From: Pseudazoarcus sp963975885
GTDB taxonomy: Bacteria; Pseudomonadota; Gammaproteobacteria; Burkholderiales; Rhodocyclaceae
Length of the DNA stretch: 64,000 bases
Reading direction: 5' to 3'
NCBI GenBank assembly: GCA_963975885.1
Contig: CAXBIS010000006.1
Location: 1 to 64,000, forward strand
The position numbers and the translations under genes were made by a program. Below are positions 20,534 through 31,585 of the stretch, one piece after another; position 1 is the first letter of the stretch, and every line of letters starts with the position of its first letter. Below the pieces are notes generated by a model. It ran no database searches and had not been told where the DNA came from. It saw only the letters and a list, made by a program, of their open reading frames with translations.

Positions 20534-20889
20534 CAGGCGACTCCGAGTCTGGCGGCGAGGCTGTCGGGGTCGAAGCCGACCAGCACCTCGCCCGCATCGG
20601 TCTCGATCACCGGGCGGCGGATCACGCTCGGATGCGCGCGCATCAGCGCGATCGCCTCGGCGTCGGAGTCGACCGTCTGCTGCTCGGGCGCGAGCTTGCG
20701 CCAGGTCGTGCCGCGCCGGTTGAGCAGCGCCTTGCGCCCGGCCGACGCGCACCAGCGCGCGAGCGTGGCTTCGTCGATGCCGGCCTTCTTGTAGTCGTGA
20801 AAGTCATAGGCGACGCCGGCCGCTTCCAGCCAGCCGAAGGCCTTCTTCATCGTGTCGCAGTTCCTGATGCCATAGATGCGCACCGTCAT
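20533..20889 (-). CDS. ArsC/Spx-family thiol protein, YffB type
   Basis: 118 residues. Thioredoxin-fold protein of the ArsC/Spx/YffB family, with the single N-terminal Cys in YGIRNCDTMKKA and the family motifs FHDYKKAGID, LLNRRGTTWR and RRPVIETDAGEVLVGF. YffB-like proteins are thought to be glutathione-dependent thiol reductases; the physiological substrate is not known. The start at 20889 gives MTVRIYGIRNC. Overlaps hslO by one base. Confidence 0.88.
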   Translation of the reverse strand: MTVRIYGIRNCDTMKKAFGWLEAAGVAYDFHDYKKAGIDEATLARWCASAGRKALLNRRGTTWRKLAPEQQTVDSDAEAIALMRAHPSVIRRPVIETDAGEVLVGFDPDSLAARLGVA

Positions 20890-20923
20890 CGTGGTTCTTC
20901 CTTGCCGCCGGTTTGGACGAATT

Positions 20924-23260
<2,337 letters not shown>

Positions 23261-23266
23261 CTTGGG

Positions 23267-23301
23267 AGGGGCTGGATACTAGGGGCTAGGGACTGGGGCG
23301 G
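23267..23301. repeat. Five-unit degenerate GC-rich heptad repeat
   Basis: The gap between the mutarotase stop and tex start consists almost wholly of heptads: AGGGGCT, GGATACT, AGGGGCT, AGGGACT, GGGGCGG. A second array of the same unit lies at 30216-30250. The function is unknown. Confidence 0.55.
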
Positions 23302-24150
23302 TCAAAGTTTTACGAGTGTCTGGCGACCGCACCAGGTGTCGTCGGCGTCGAGCAGGATCTTGCCGTGCGCGGCCGCCGCCTCGACGCACAACATGCGGCG
23401 AAAGGCGTCCGGCGCGAGATCGGGAAAGTCGCGGCAGCGCGTCTCCCACGGGTTCCACACGACGACATCGGGAAAGCCTTCGCCATGGATGCCCAGCGAG
23501 CGGCTGCCGTCGCGCAGCAGCAGCGCACGCTCGACGTCGTGATAGACGCGGTTCAACTCGTCGTCGACCACGACCACGTCGCCGGTGTCGCGCTTGATCG
23601 TATCGTTGTCGGCCGCGTCGCGGTAATCATGGCCGTTGAGCCCTTCCAGGCGCACGTTCTCGACCTCGCCGACCAGCACATAGGTGTGCAACGCCGCCGT
23701 GAACGCGAACGGCGCGTGGCCGGTGTTCGCGACTTCGAGTTCCACGTCCAGGCGCTCACCGCCGATCGCCACCGTCAGTTCCAGTTCGAAGCTCGACGGC
23801 CACAGCGCGAAGGTGCGCTCGTCGTCGGTCAGGCGCAGCGTCACCAGCGCGAAATCGTCCCCGCCGCGACTGTCGGCGACTTCCCACACCGCGTCCTGCG
23901 CGAAGCCATGCTGCGGCAGCTTGCCAAGCTTCGAGAACTGCGGGAAACACACCGGAATGCCGCCGCGGATCGGCGTCTTGCCGTCGAACACCGCGGCATC
24001 CGACAGGAACAACTGCTCCAGCCCGTTGGCCGGTGCCCACGACAGCACCTGCCCGCCGAACGGCGACACCACCGCGCGCGCGCCGTCACCGGACAGCAGC
24101 GTGACGACCGGCTGGCCACGGAATTCGGTTTGCTGAATCTGAAAGGGCAT
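23302..24150 (-). CDS. D-hexose-6-phosphate mutarotase (YeaD-like aldose 1-epimerase family)
   Basis: 282 residues. Beta-sandwich epimerase family interconverting anomers of hexose 6-phosphates. Family landmarks are RGGIPVCFPQFSKLGKLPQHGFAQ (the substrate-binding Arg and the first catalytic His), the central ALHTYVLVGE (second His) and the Glu in the C-terminal VVVWNPWE region. The ATG at 24150 is chosen for the family start MPFQIQQTEF. Lies upstream of tex on the same strand, separated by the heptad repeat. A weak -10-like TATCAT is at 24189-24184. Confidence 0.88.
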   Translation of the reverse strand: MPFQIQQTEFRGQPVVTLLSGDGARAVVSPFGGQVLSWAPANGLEQLFLSDAAVFDGKTPIRGGIPVCFPQFSKLGKLPQHGFAQDAVWEVADSRGGDDFALVTLRLTDDERTFALWPSSFELELTVAIGGERLDVELEVANTGHAPFAFTAALHTYVLVGEVENVRLEGLNGHDYRDAADNDTIKRDTGDVVVVDDELNRVYHDVERALLLRDGSRSLGIHGEGFPDVVVWNPWETRCRDFPDLAPDAFRRMLCVEAAAAHGKILLDADDTWCGRQTLVKL

Positions 24151-24305
24151 GGGGCAGGGAAAAAGGCGACAGACGGGGCGGGCATGATACTGCCTCGGAG
24201 CCGGCACACGAAACCTTCGCTCGGTTCATCGCTTGACGAATCCGCCCTTGGTTGCCTTCGGCATGTAAAACAAAGCGCACGAATGCGGCCGGCAAATGTG
24301 ATGAA

Positions 24306-26984
24306 TCATGCCGACAGTGCCAGCGTGCCCAGCTTGATCGACGGGTCGTCGGGGTCGGTGTGCAGTTCGAAGCCCAGTTTTTCGACGAAGTGCAGCATGC
24401 GTTCGTTGCTGGCGAGGAAGACGCCTTCCATGCGTGCGTAGCCGCGTTGCGCGGCGGTGTCGATGAGGCGGGTCATGAGCTTGCGGGCGATGCCGCGGTG
24501 TTGCCAGACGTCGGCGACGACGACGGCGAATTCGCAGGTCCTGCCGTCGGGGTTGGCGGCGTAGCGGCATACGCCGATCTGGCGTTCGCGGCCGTTGTCG
24601 ATGACGGTGGCGACGAAGGCCATTTCGCGGTCGTAGTCGATCTGCGTCAGACGGATGACCATCGCCGGCGAGAGTTCGCGCATGGTGTTCATGAAGCGCT
24701 GGTAGCGCGTCTCGGCCGACAGGCTGCGCACGAACTCGGTGGTGAGCGTGGCGTCCTCGGGGCGGATCGGGCGCAGTGTCACACGCGTGCCGTCGGCCAG
24801 TGCCCATTCGGCGACCAGGTGCGACGGGTAGGGGTGGATCGCCATGTGTTCGTAGCGGCCGGCACTGGGCGGCGCCGCTGCGACCGTGATGCGTGCGTCG
24901 AGCGCGATCGCACCATTCTCGTCGACCAGCAGCGGGTCGATGTCGAGCGCGCGGATTTCGGGCAGTTCGCAAAGTATCGCGGAGACACGCAGCAACACGT
25001 CCTCGAGCGCGTCGCGGTCGGCGGCCGGGCGTGTTTCGGTGGCGGCGAGCAGCGGTGCGACCGCGGCCGAGTGCATCAGGTCGCGCGCCAGAAAGTCGTT
25101 GAGCGGCGGCAAGGCGTGGGCGCGCGCGCCGCCACCGCGGCGCCGGCCCGCGCCCAGACTCAGCAACGGGCCGAAGACCGCGTCGGTGCGCGCACTCAGG
25201 GCCAGTTCCCGGCCGTTGCCGCGTACCACCATGGGCTCGATCGCCACACCGCGCACCGTTGCGTCGGGGCGGCTGCCGGTCACGGCTTCGAGAATGCCGC
25301 GATATGCGTTGCGCACCGCCTCGAGGCTGGCCACGCCCAGGCGTACGCCACCGGCGTCGCTCTTGGATACGAGGTCGGCCGAATCGACCTTCATCGCCAC
25401 CGGCAGGCCGATCTCGGCGGCGATGCGCTCGGCCGCATCCTCGTCTGCGGCGACACGGCTGGTCGCCACGGGAATGCCGAAGGCGGCCAGACAGGTCTTG
25501 GATTCGGTCTCGGTGAGCGCGTCGCGCCCTTCGGCGAGCGCGGCGTCGATCGCGGCGCTCGCCGCAGCGACGTTCGGTTTGTCCAGATGCGGCAGTGGCC
25601 CGGGTACCTGCATCAGCAGCTTCTGGTTGCGGAAGTAGGCCGAGATGTGACTGAACAGCTCGACCGCAGGCTCCGGCGTGCGGAAGGTGGGAATGCGCGC
25701 CTCGTCGAACAGGCGTCGCGCCTCGCCGACATGTTCCTCGCCGATCCAGCAGGTCACCAGCGGCTTGTCGGCCGCGCGCGCGAGATCGACGATGGCGCGC
25801 GCTACCTCGCTCGGCCGGGTCGTTGCCTGCGGCGAGAGCAGCACCAGCACGCCGTCGACGTGAGGCCCTTCGAGTACGGCTTGCAGCGCTTCCCGGTAGG
25901 TGTCGGCGTCGGCGATGCGTCCCAGGTCGACGGGATTTCCGCCGTTCCAGCGATCGCCAAGCAGCTTGGATAGCCGGTTGGCAGTAGTGTCGCTGAACTC
26001 GGTCAGCGGAATGCCTAGGTCCGCCGCGCGGTCGGCTGCCATGAAGCCCAGGCCACCGCCATTGGTGACGATGGCCAGGCGGTTGCCGCGCGGTCGGAAA
26101 TCCGAGAACAGGGCGCCGGCCGCGGCGAAGAGCTGGCCGATGTTGTACAGGCGAACCACGCCGCAGCGGCGCACGGCCGCGTCGAAGGCGGCGTCGCTGC
26201 CCGGCGGCGTGCCCACGCGTGCATGGATCGCCTGGGCGACGTCCGGGTGCCGGCCGGCCTTGAGCAGCAGCACCGGTTTCATGCGTGCCGCAGCGCGCAG
26301 CGCGGTCATGAAGCGGCGCGCATCGCGGATGCGCTCGATGTACAGGAAGATGCTTTCGGTACGCGGGTCGGACACCAGATAGTCGAGCGCATCGCCGAAG
26401 TCGATGTCCAGGCTCGCCCCCACCGTGACCACCGTCGAGAAGCCCACGCCGTGCGGCCGTGCCCAGTCGATCACCGAGGTGGCCAGCGCGCCCGATTGCG
26501 ACAGCAGACCCACCGAGCCCTTCATTGGCGTGGTGTGTGCGATGCTCGCGTTCAGGCCGATGTCCGGGCGGATTACGCCCAGCGCGTTGGGCCCGAGCAG
26601 GCGGATGCCGTGGCGCCGCGCCGCTTCGCGCAGTACGCGCGCCGCATGGCTGCGTTCGGACGGCGGTGTCGTGAAGCCCGCCGGCAGGATGGCGACGCGC
26701 ACGCCGGCGGCGGCGCACCCGGCGAGCAGGTCGGGAACGTCCTCGACCGGTGCGCCTAACAGCGCGAGTTCGGCCGAAACGGAAAGATCGGCGAGCGAGC
26801 GCACGCAGTCGATGCCCTCGACGCGCGCGGCATCCGGTGCGACCACCGCGAGCGGGCCGCGAAAGCCGGCCGCCACGAGGTTGCGCGCGGCGATGCGGGC
26901 GATCGAGCCGGGATCGCCGCAGGGGCCGACGACGACCACCGAACGGGGCTGGAACAAGGGCGCGAGGTAGTGGGTCTCGTTCAT
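24306..26984 (-). CDS. Pat/Pka-type protein: NDP-forming acyl-CoA synthetase domains fused to GNAT acetyltransferase
   Basis: 892 residues. The order matches E. coli PatZ (YfiQ/Pka) and Salmonella Pat: CoA-binding Rossmann domain, two succinyl-CoA-synthetase-like domains, ATP-grasp (about 480-690), then a C-terminal GNAT domain (about 730-885) with the acetyl-CoA loop QHRGIARKLM. In active acyl-CoA synthetases a catalytic His sits in a SHTGSLAGSD-type motif; the equivalent here reads ARVGTPPGSD, so the ligase half is probably inactive and regulatory, as in Pat. The expected job is lysine acetylation of metabolic enzymes such as acetyl-CoA synthetase. Start at 26984; divergent from the dehydrogenase gene. 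Confidence 0.85.
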   Translation of the reverse strand: MNETHYLAPLFQPRSVVVVGPCGDPGSIARIAARNLVAAGFRGPLAVVAPDAARVEGIDCVRSLADLSVSAELALLGAPVEDVPDLLAGCAAAGVRVAILPAGFTTPPSERSHAARVLREAARRHGIRLLGPNALGVIRPDIGLNASIAHTTPMKGSVGLLSQSGALATSVIDWARPHGVGFSTVVTVGASLDIDFGDALDYLVSDPRTESIFLYIERIRDARRFMTALRAAARMKPVLLLKAGRHPDVAQAIHARVGTPPGSDAAFDAAVRRCGVVRLYNIGQLFAAAGALFSDFRPRGNRLAIVTNGGGLGFMAADRAADLGIPLTEFSDTTANRLSKLLGDRWNGGNPVDLGRIADADTYREALQAVLEGPHVDGVLVLLSPQATTRPSEVARAIVDLARAADKPLVTCWIGEEHVGEARRLFDEARIPTFRTPEPAVELFSHISAYFRNQKLLMQVPGPLPHLDKPNVAAASAAIDAALAEGRDALTETESKTCLAAFGIPVATSRVAADEDAAERIAAEIGLPVAMKVDSADLVSKSDAGGVRLGVASLEAVRNAYRGILEAVTGSRPDATVRGVAIEPMVVRGNGRELALSARTDAVFGPLLSLGAGRRRGGGARAHALPPLNDFLARDLMHSAAVAPLLAATETRPAADRDALEDVLLRVSAILCELPEIRALDIDPLLVDENGAIALDARITVAAAPPSAGRYEHMAIHPYPSHLVAEWALADGTRVTLRPIRPEDATLTTEFVRSLSAETRYQRFMNTMRELSPAMVIRLTQIDYDREMAFVATVIDNGRERQIGVCRYAANPDGRTCEFAVVVADVWQHRGIARKLMTRLIDTAAQRGYARMEGVFLASNERMLHFVEKLGFELHTDPDDPSIKLGTLALSA

Positions 26985-27105
26985 TCGGGGATCATCCTGC
27001 CAGCGTTTTGTGCGCTGCGGCAAATCCGATCATAGACGATGGGACGGTGATGCGAACGCTAGAATGAAGCACCCGTAACGTTTCGGCAAAGATTCGAGGA
27101 GCACC

Positions 27106-28566
27106 ATGAGCAACGTGACCCAGTCCGATTTCTTCCGCGAACAGGCTTTCGTCGACGGCGAGTGGATCGCAGCCGACTCGGGCGCGAGCTTCGACGTACT
27201 CGATCCGGCCACGCGCGAGCGCATCGGCCGCGTGCCCGATCTCGGCCGCGCCGAGACCCAGCGCGCCATCGACGCGGCCGCGGCAGCGCTGCCCGCGTGG
27301 CGAGCCAAGTTGGCCGGCGAGCGTGCCGCGATCCTGCGCGAGTGGAACCGCCTGATCCTCGAAGCGGCCGACGATCTGGCCGCGATCATGACCGCCGAGC
27401 AGGGCAAGCCGCTGTTCGAGGCGCGTGGCGAGATCGTCTATGCCGCGTCCTTCGTCGAGTGGTTCGCCGAGGAGGCGCGCCGCATCGAGGGCGAGATCAT
27501 CCCCACGCCGGCGGCTGATCGCCGGCTGCTGGTGCTGCGCCAGCCGGTCGGTGTATGTGCGGCGATCACGCCCTGGAATTTCCCGGCCGCGATGATCACG
27601 CGCAAGGTCGCACCGGCACTGGCCGCCGGCTGCACGGTGGTGGTCAAGCCGGCCGAGCAGACGCCGTTCTCGGCACTGGCGCTGGCCGTGCTGGCCGAGC
27701 GTGCGGGCTTCCCCAAGGGCGTGTTCAACGTCGTCACGGGCGACGCGCCCACCATCGGCGGCGTACTCACGGCCAGCCCCGTGGTGCGCAAGCTCTCGTT
27801 TACCGGCTCGACCGAGGTCGGTCGCCTGCTGATGGAACAGTGCGCGCCGACGCTCAAGAAGCTGTCGATGGAACTGGGCGGCAACGCACCCTTCATCGTC
27901 TTCGACGACGCCGATCTCGACCAGGCGGTCAAGGGCGCGATCTCGTCGAAGTTTCGCAATACCGGCCAGACCTGCGTGTGCGCCAACCGCCTCTATGTGC
28001 AGGCCGGCGTCTATGACGAATTCGCCCGTCGACTCGCCGAGGCGGTGGGCAAGCTCAGGATCGGTGCCGGTTTCGAGGACGGCGTGCACATCGGCCCGCT
28101 GATCGATGACGCGGCAGTGGATAAGGTCGAATCGCACGTGTCCGACGCGCTCGCGCACGGCGCACAGGCGATTCTCGGTGGCGCGCGCCATGCACGCGGC
28201 GGCACCTTCTTCGAGCCCACCGTGCTTGCCGGCGTGACGCCGGCGATGCGCGTGGCGCGCGAGGAGACCTTCGGCCCGGTCGCGCCGTTGTTCCGCTTCG
28301 AGTCCGAGGAGGAGGTGCTGCGAATGGCCAACGATACCGAGTACGGACTGGCCGCCTATTTCTTCACGCGCGACGTGGGCCGCGTGTTCCGTGTGGCCGA
28401 GGCACTGGAGTTCGGCATCGTGTCGGCCAACACCGGGGTGTTTTCGAGCGCGGTGTTCCCGTTCGGCGGCATCAAGCAGTCCGGATTCGGCCGCGAGGGC
28501 GCGCGCGCCGGCATCGAGGAATACCTGGAGATGAAGTCGCTGTGCATCGGAGGCGTCGATCGATGA
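27106..28566 (+). CDS. gabD: NAD(P)-dependent succinate-semialdehyde dehydrogenase family protein
   Basis: 486 residues. Aldehyde dehydrogenase superfamily, closest to succinate/glutarate semialdehyde dehydrogenases. Visible: TPWNFPAAMITRK (cofactor and oxyanion Asn), FTGSTEVGR, the general base in MELGGNAP, and the nucleophile in GQTCVCANR. Substrate preference cannot be read from sequence; gabD is the usual name for this subgroup. TAGAAT at 27060-27065 may be its -10, without a clear -35. The stop overlaps the next gene by four bases (ATGA). Confidence 0.88.
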   Translation: MSNVTQSDFFREQAFVDGEWIAADSGASFDVLDPATRERIGRVPDLGRAETQRAIDAAAAALPAWRAKLAGERAAILREWNRLILEAADDLAAIMTAEQGKPLFEARGEIVYAASFVEWFAEEARRIEGEIIPTPAADRRLLVLRQPVGVCAAITPWNFPAAMITRKVAPALAAGCTVVVKPAEQTPFSALALAVLAERAGFPKGVFNVVTGDAPTIGGVLTASPVVRKLSFTGSTEVGRLLMEQCAPTLKKLSMELGGNAPFIVFDDADLDQAVKGAISSKFRNTGQTCVCANRLYVQAGVYDEFARRLAEAVGKLRIGAGFEDGVHIGPLIDDAAVDKVESHVSDALAHGAQAILGGARHARGGTFFEPTVLAGVTPAMRVAREETFGPVAPLFRFESEEEVLRMANDTEYGLAAYFFTRDVGRVFRVAEALEFGIVSANTGVFSSAVFPFGGIKQSGFGREGARAGIEEYLEMKSLCIGGVDR

Positions 28567-29117
28567 ATCATGTCGAGCAGGTCCAGCCGTCCGCCTGGGT
28601 CGCACGCTTCGCGCCACTGGTGCCGGCCGGTGCGAGCGTACTTGACGTCGCCTGCGGCGGCGGACGGCAGACGCGGTTGTTCGCGGCGCGAGGCTGTGCG
28701 GTGGAGGCGGTCGACCGCGATGCGTCTGCTCTGGCGCAACTGGTCGGTGTGGTCGGCGCACGTGCGGTGCAGGCCGATCTCGAGACTGGCACCTGGCCGT
28801 ATGCGGGGCGCCGCTTCGATGCGGTCGTGGTCGTTAACTACCTGTATCGCCTGCGTTTCGCGGAACTGCTCGGATGCGTTGCGCCAGGCGGTCTGCTGAT
28901 CTACGAGACCTTCATGCGCGGCAACGAGCGCTTCGGCAAGCCGTCCAACCCGGACTTCCTGTTCGCCACGGACGAGTTGCTGCAGCGCGTCGCGGGCAGC
29001 TTTGCGGTGATCGCCTTCGAACAGGGAGAGGTCGCCGAGCCGAGGCCGGCGATGGTGCAGCGCATCTGCGCGCTGCGCCGCGGCGAGGGCGAGCCGGAAC
29101 TGCCGCGGTTGCCGTAG
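28563..29117 (+). CDS. Class I SAM-dependent methyltransferase
   Basis: 184 residues. The Rossmann methyltransferase motif I (VLDVACGGGRQTRLFA) is near residue 30, an acidic motif II (VEAVDRDASAL) follows, and the FDAVVVVNYLYR segment is motif IV-like. It resembles small TehB/thiopurine-methyltransferase-like proteins without clear assignment to one. Translationally coupled to the dehydrogenase gene through ATGA, and convergent with mnmH. The substrate is unknown; the coupling hints at a shared condition more than a shared pathway. Confidence 0.8.
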   Translation: MNHVEQVQPSAWVARFAPLVPAGASVLDVACGGGRQTRLFAARGCAVEAVDRDASALAQLVGVVGARAVQADLETGTWPYAGRRFDAVVVVNYLYRLRFAELLGCVAPGGLLIYETFMRGNERFGKPSNPDFLFATDELLQRVAGSFAVIAFEQGEVAEPRPAMVQRICALRRGEGEPELPRLP

Positions 29118-29127
29118 CTGCTGCGCT

Positions 29128-30174
29128 TCAGGAGTCCGCGACGATCTGCCGCGCCACGGCCGCGATGCCCTGCGGGCCGAGGTCGTCGGTCTCTATGCGG
29201 CGCGCGTCGGCGAAATGCACGTAGTTGTGATTCTGCGAGCGGCGATAGAGCGGGTCGTAGTGCAGGTCCACGAGTTCGGCGAAGAGTTCCGGCAGCGCGT
29301 GCTCGGCGGCCAGTGCCTTCCAGCGCTCGATGGTCTCGTTGCTCTGCAGTCCGTGCAGGCAGTCGATGCGCGACTGCAACAGCGCGACATCGTCTCCAAG
29401 ATAGGCGTAGTCGCGCACCAGGAAGTCCAGTCGCGCATCGCGCGTGGCCTCGATGGCGACGCAGGGCGCGGCGCGCATCGCGCGAATCATCGCCTCGGGC
29501 AGGTGGATGCGGCCGATCTTGCGGCTCTCGGCCTCGACATACACCGGACGAGCCGCGTCGAAGCCGGTCAGCGCACGGTAGAGCTGGGTCTCGAACAGCT
29601 TCTGCGTCGGCTGTTTGCGGTCGGGCAGGGCGCCGAGCACCGAGCCCTTGTGCGCAGCCAGATCCTCCAGATCCAGCACCTGTTCGCCCAGTTGCGCGAG
29701 AGCCTCGAGCACGCGCGTCTTGGCGCTGCCGGTGGGCCCCGAGACGATGCGCAGGGACAGTGTCAGCGGGATGCGCTCGAGTTCGGCGATGACATGCCGA
29801 CGCCAGCTCTTGTAGCCGCCTTCGAGCTGGCAGGCGTCCCAGCCCACCATGCGCAGCCAGGTCACGAAGGCGCCGCTGCGCTGCCCGCCACGCCAGCAAT
29901 AGACCAGCGGACGCCAGTCGCGTGGCTTGTCCTGGAAATGTTTGTTCAGATGCCGCGCGATGTTCTCGGCGACCATGGCCGCGCCCAGGCGTCGGGCCTC
30001 AAAGGACGATTGCTGCTTGTAGATCGTGCCGACGATGGCGCGCTGTTCATCGTCGAGTACCGGGCACGAGAGCGCGCCCGGAATGCGATCCTCGACGAAT
30101 TCCGACGGACTGCGCGCGTCGATGACGTCGTCGAAGCCGTCCAGCTCGGCGACGGAGGCGGTGGTCTTCTTCAT
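29128..30174 (-). CDS. mnmH: tRNA 2-selenouridine(34) synthase MnmH (YbbB/SelU)
   Basis: 348 residues. It replaces sulfur with selenium at the s2U34 wobble position using selenophosphate, through a geranylated intermediate. The N-terminal rhodanese domain (about 1-130) has the active Cys in YCWRGGQRSG; the C-terminal P-loop domain begins GPTGSAKT near residue 146. Start at the MKKTTASV methionine. It acts on the same base as MnmC, also in this window. It needs selenophosphate synthase, which is not in view. Confidence 0.95.
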   Translation of the reverse strand: MKKTTASVAELDGFDDVIDARSPSEFVEDRIPGALSCPVLDDEQRAIVGTIYKQQSSFEARRLGAAMVAENIARHLNKHFQDKPRDWRPLVYCWRGGQRSGAFVTWLRMVGWDACQLEGGYKSWRRHVIAELERIPLTLSLRIVSGPTGSAKTRVLEALAQLGEQVLDLEDLAAHKGSVLGALPDRKQPTQKLFETQLYRALTGFDAARPVYVEAESRKIGRIHLPEAMIRAMRAAPCVAIEATRDARLDFLVRDYAYLGDDVALLQSRIDCLHGLQSNETIERWKALAAEHALPELFAELVDLHYDPLYRRSQNHNYVHFADARRIETDDLGPQGIAAVARQIVADS

Positions 30175-30215
30175 GGAACTGCCGATGATGCGTGGGTCGC
30201 GGATTGTCGCATAGG

Positions 30216-30250
30216 AGGGGCCAAGGGCCAGGGGCCAGGGGCTAGGGGCG
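30216..30250. repeat. Five-unit GC-rich heptad tandem repeat
   Basis: Heptads in register: AGGGGCC (30216-30222), AAGGGCC, AGGGGCC, AGGGGCT and AGGGGCG (30244-30250). It lies in the 105-base gap between tesA and mnmH, both on the minus strand. The same unit recurs at 23267-23301. Confidence 0.7.
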
Positions 30251-30279
30251 ACGTGACGTGTGTTTTCTTGCGTTGATCC

Positions 30280-30885
30280 CTATTGCAACATTGGCTCGAG
30301 CTTCTCCCACACAGTGTCCAGGATGCGGTGTTGCGCCTCGGCGGTGGGGTGGATCCCGTCGGACAGGAAGTACTGCGGGTCGTCGGCGAAGCCGTCGAGC
30401 AGGAAGGGCACGAAGCCGATGTCGTGCTTGTCGGCCAGCGTGCGGAAGACATCGGCGAACTGACGCGTGTAGGCCGGGCCATAGTTGGGCGGCATCTGCA
30501 TGCCCACGAGCAGCACTTCGGCGCCGCTCTCGCGGGCCGCTGCTATCATCGTGTCGAGGTTTTCGGCGGCGATTCGGGCGGGCAGGCCACGCAGGCCGTC
30601 GTTGGCGCCCAGTTCCAGGATCATCAGATCGGGCTTGTGTTTGACCAGCGCGTCGGGCAGGCGGGAGCGCCCGCCCGAGGTGGTCTCGCCGCTGACGCTG
30701 GCGTTGACGACTTCGTGCGGGAACCCTTTCTCCGCCAGCCGCGTCTGCAACAGCACCGGCCAGGCTTCTTCACGCTTGAGCTGGTAACCGGCCGACAGCG
30801 AGTCGCCCCACACAAGAATGGTCGCCGCCTGCGTGGCGCCGGCCAGTACAAGGAACAGGATGGTCGCGATGGATCGAAGCAGCAT
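30280..30885 (-). CDS. tesA: Periplasmic SGNH esterase/thioesterase I (TesA-like)
   Basis: 201 residues with a signal peptide (cleavage near the ATQA at residue 20). All SGNH blocks are present: GDSLSAGYQ (nucleophile Ser), SGETTSGG, ELGANDGLRG (Asn) and DGIHPTAEAQ (Asp/His). Like E. coli TesA it should hydrolyse acyl esters or thioesters in the periplasm. It is divergent from a ybbA-like ATPase gene, as in E. coli, and their 5' coding ends overlap if the chosen starts are right. Confidence 0.93.
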   Translation of the reverse strand: MLLRSIATILFLVLAGATQAATILVWGDSLSAGYQLKREEAWPVLLQTRLAEKGFPHEVVNASVSGETTSGGRSRLPDALVKHKPDLMILELGANDGLRGLPARIAAENLDTMIAAARESGAEVLLVGMQMPPNYGPAYTRQFADVFRTLADKHDIGFVPFLLDGFADDPQYFLSDGIHPTAEAQHRILDTVWEKLEPMLQ

Positions 30886-31585
30886 CGAAATAGGTTCTCC
30901 GTTGGTTCAGGTGCGGGGTCTCGCGAAACACGTGCCAGTCGCCGAAGAAGGTGGCGTGCTGCACATTCTGGACGATATTTCGTTTCTGGTCGGTCGCGGC
31001 GAGTCGGTGGCCATCGTCGGCGCGTCCGGTTCCGGGAAATCCACGCTGCTCGGATTGCTCGCGGGCCTGGATGTTCCCAGCGCCGGCTCGGTCAGGATCG
31101 ACGATACCGAGATCTTCGACCTCGACGAGGACGCGCGCGCCGAGTTGCGTGCCGGGACAATTGGCTTCGTGTTCCAGTCGTTCCAGTTGCTGCCGGCGCT
31201 GACCGCGCTGGAAAACGTCATGCTGCCGCTGGAACTGACGGGTACGGATGATGCCCAGGCACAGGCCGAACGCTGGCTCGATCGCGTCGGACTGTCCGCC
31301 CGTCGACGCCACTATCCCAAGCATCTGTCGGGCGGCGAGCAGCAACGTGTCGCGCTGGCCCGCGCCTTCGCGCCCAACCCGCGCCTGTTGCTGGCCGATG
31401 AGCCCACCGGCAACCTCGACGCGGCCACCGGCGCGGCCGTCATCGATCTGATTTTCGAACTCAACCGCGAGGCCGGTACCACGCTGGTGCTGGTGACCCA
31501 CGACGAGGCACTGGCCGCGCGCTGCGGCCGCGTACTGCGCATGGCGGCGGGGCGGTTGTCCGAGGATGTGCGCGAGCCGGCCTAG
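30869..31585 (+). CDS. ybbA: ABC transporter ATP-binding protein, YbbA/LolD type
   Basis: 238 residues from the ATG at 30869; the start is uncertain, but the length before VQVRGLAKH fits YbbA. Walker A GASGSGKST, signature LSGGEQQ and Walker B LLLADEPTGNLD are intact. MacB/LolD-type ATPases power membrane-bound permeases. In E. coli ybbA is followed by the permease ybbP; here no permease follows and the next gene is convergent, so the partner must be encoded elsewhere, perhaps the permease at 42340. The stop codon overlaps that of the next gene within a single CTAG (31582-31585). Confidence 0.88.
   Translation: MDRSSIEIGSPLVQVRGLAKHVPVAEEGGVLHILDDISFLVGRGESVAIVGASGSGKSTLLGLLAGLDVPSAGSVRIDDTEIFDLDEDARAELRAGTIGFVFQSFQLLPALTALENVMLPLELTGTDDAQAQAERWLDRVGLSARRRHYPKHLSGGEQQRVALARAFAPNPRLLLADEPTGNLDAATGAAVIDLIFELNREAGTTLVLVTHDEALAARCGRVLRMAAGRLSEDVREPA

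Noticed and set aside
24306..26984. Acetate-CoA ligase (NDP-forming) as primary function
   Set aside because: The active-site His motif is replaced and a GNAT domain is fused, pointing to a Pat-type acetyltransferase.
27029..27034. TATGAT on the minus strand as a -10 for the Pat-type gene
   Set aside because: No reasonable -35 lies 16-18 bases upstream, so it was left out of the feature list.
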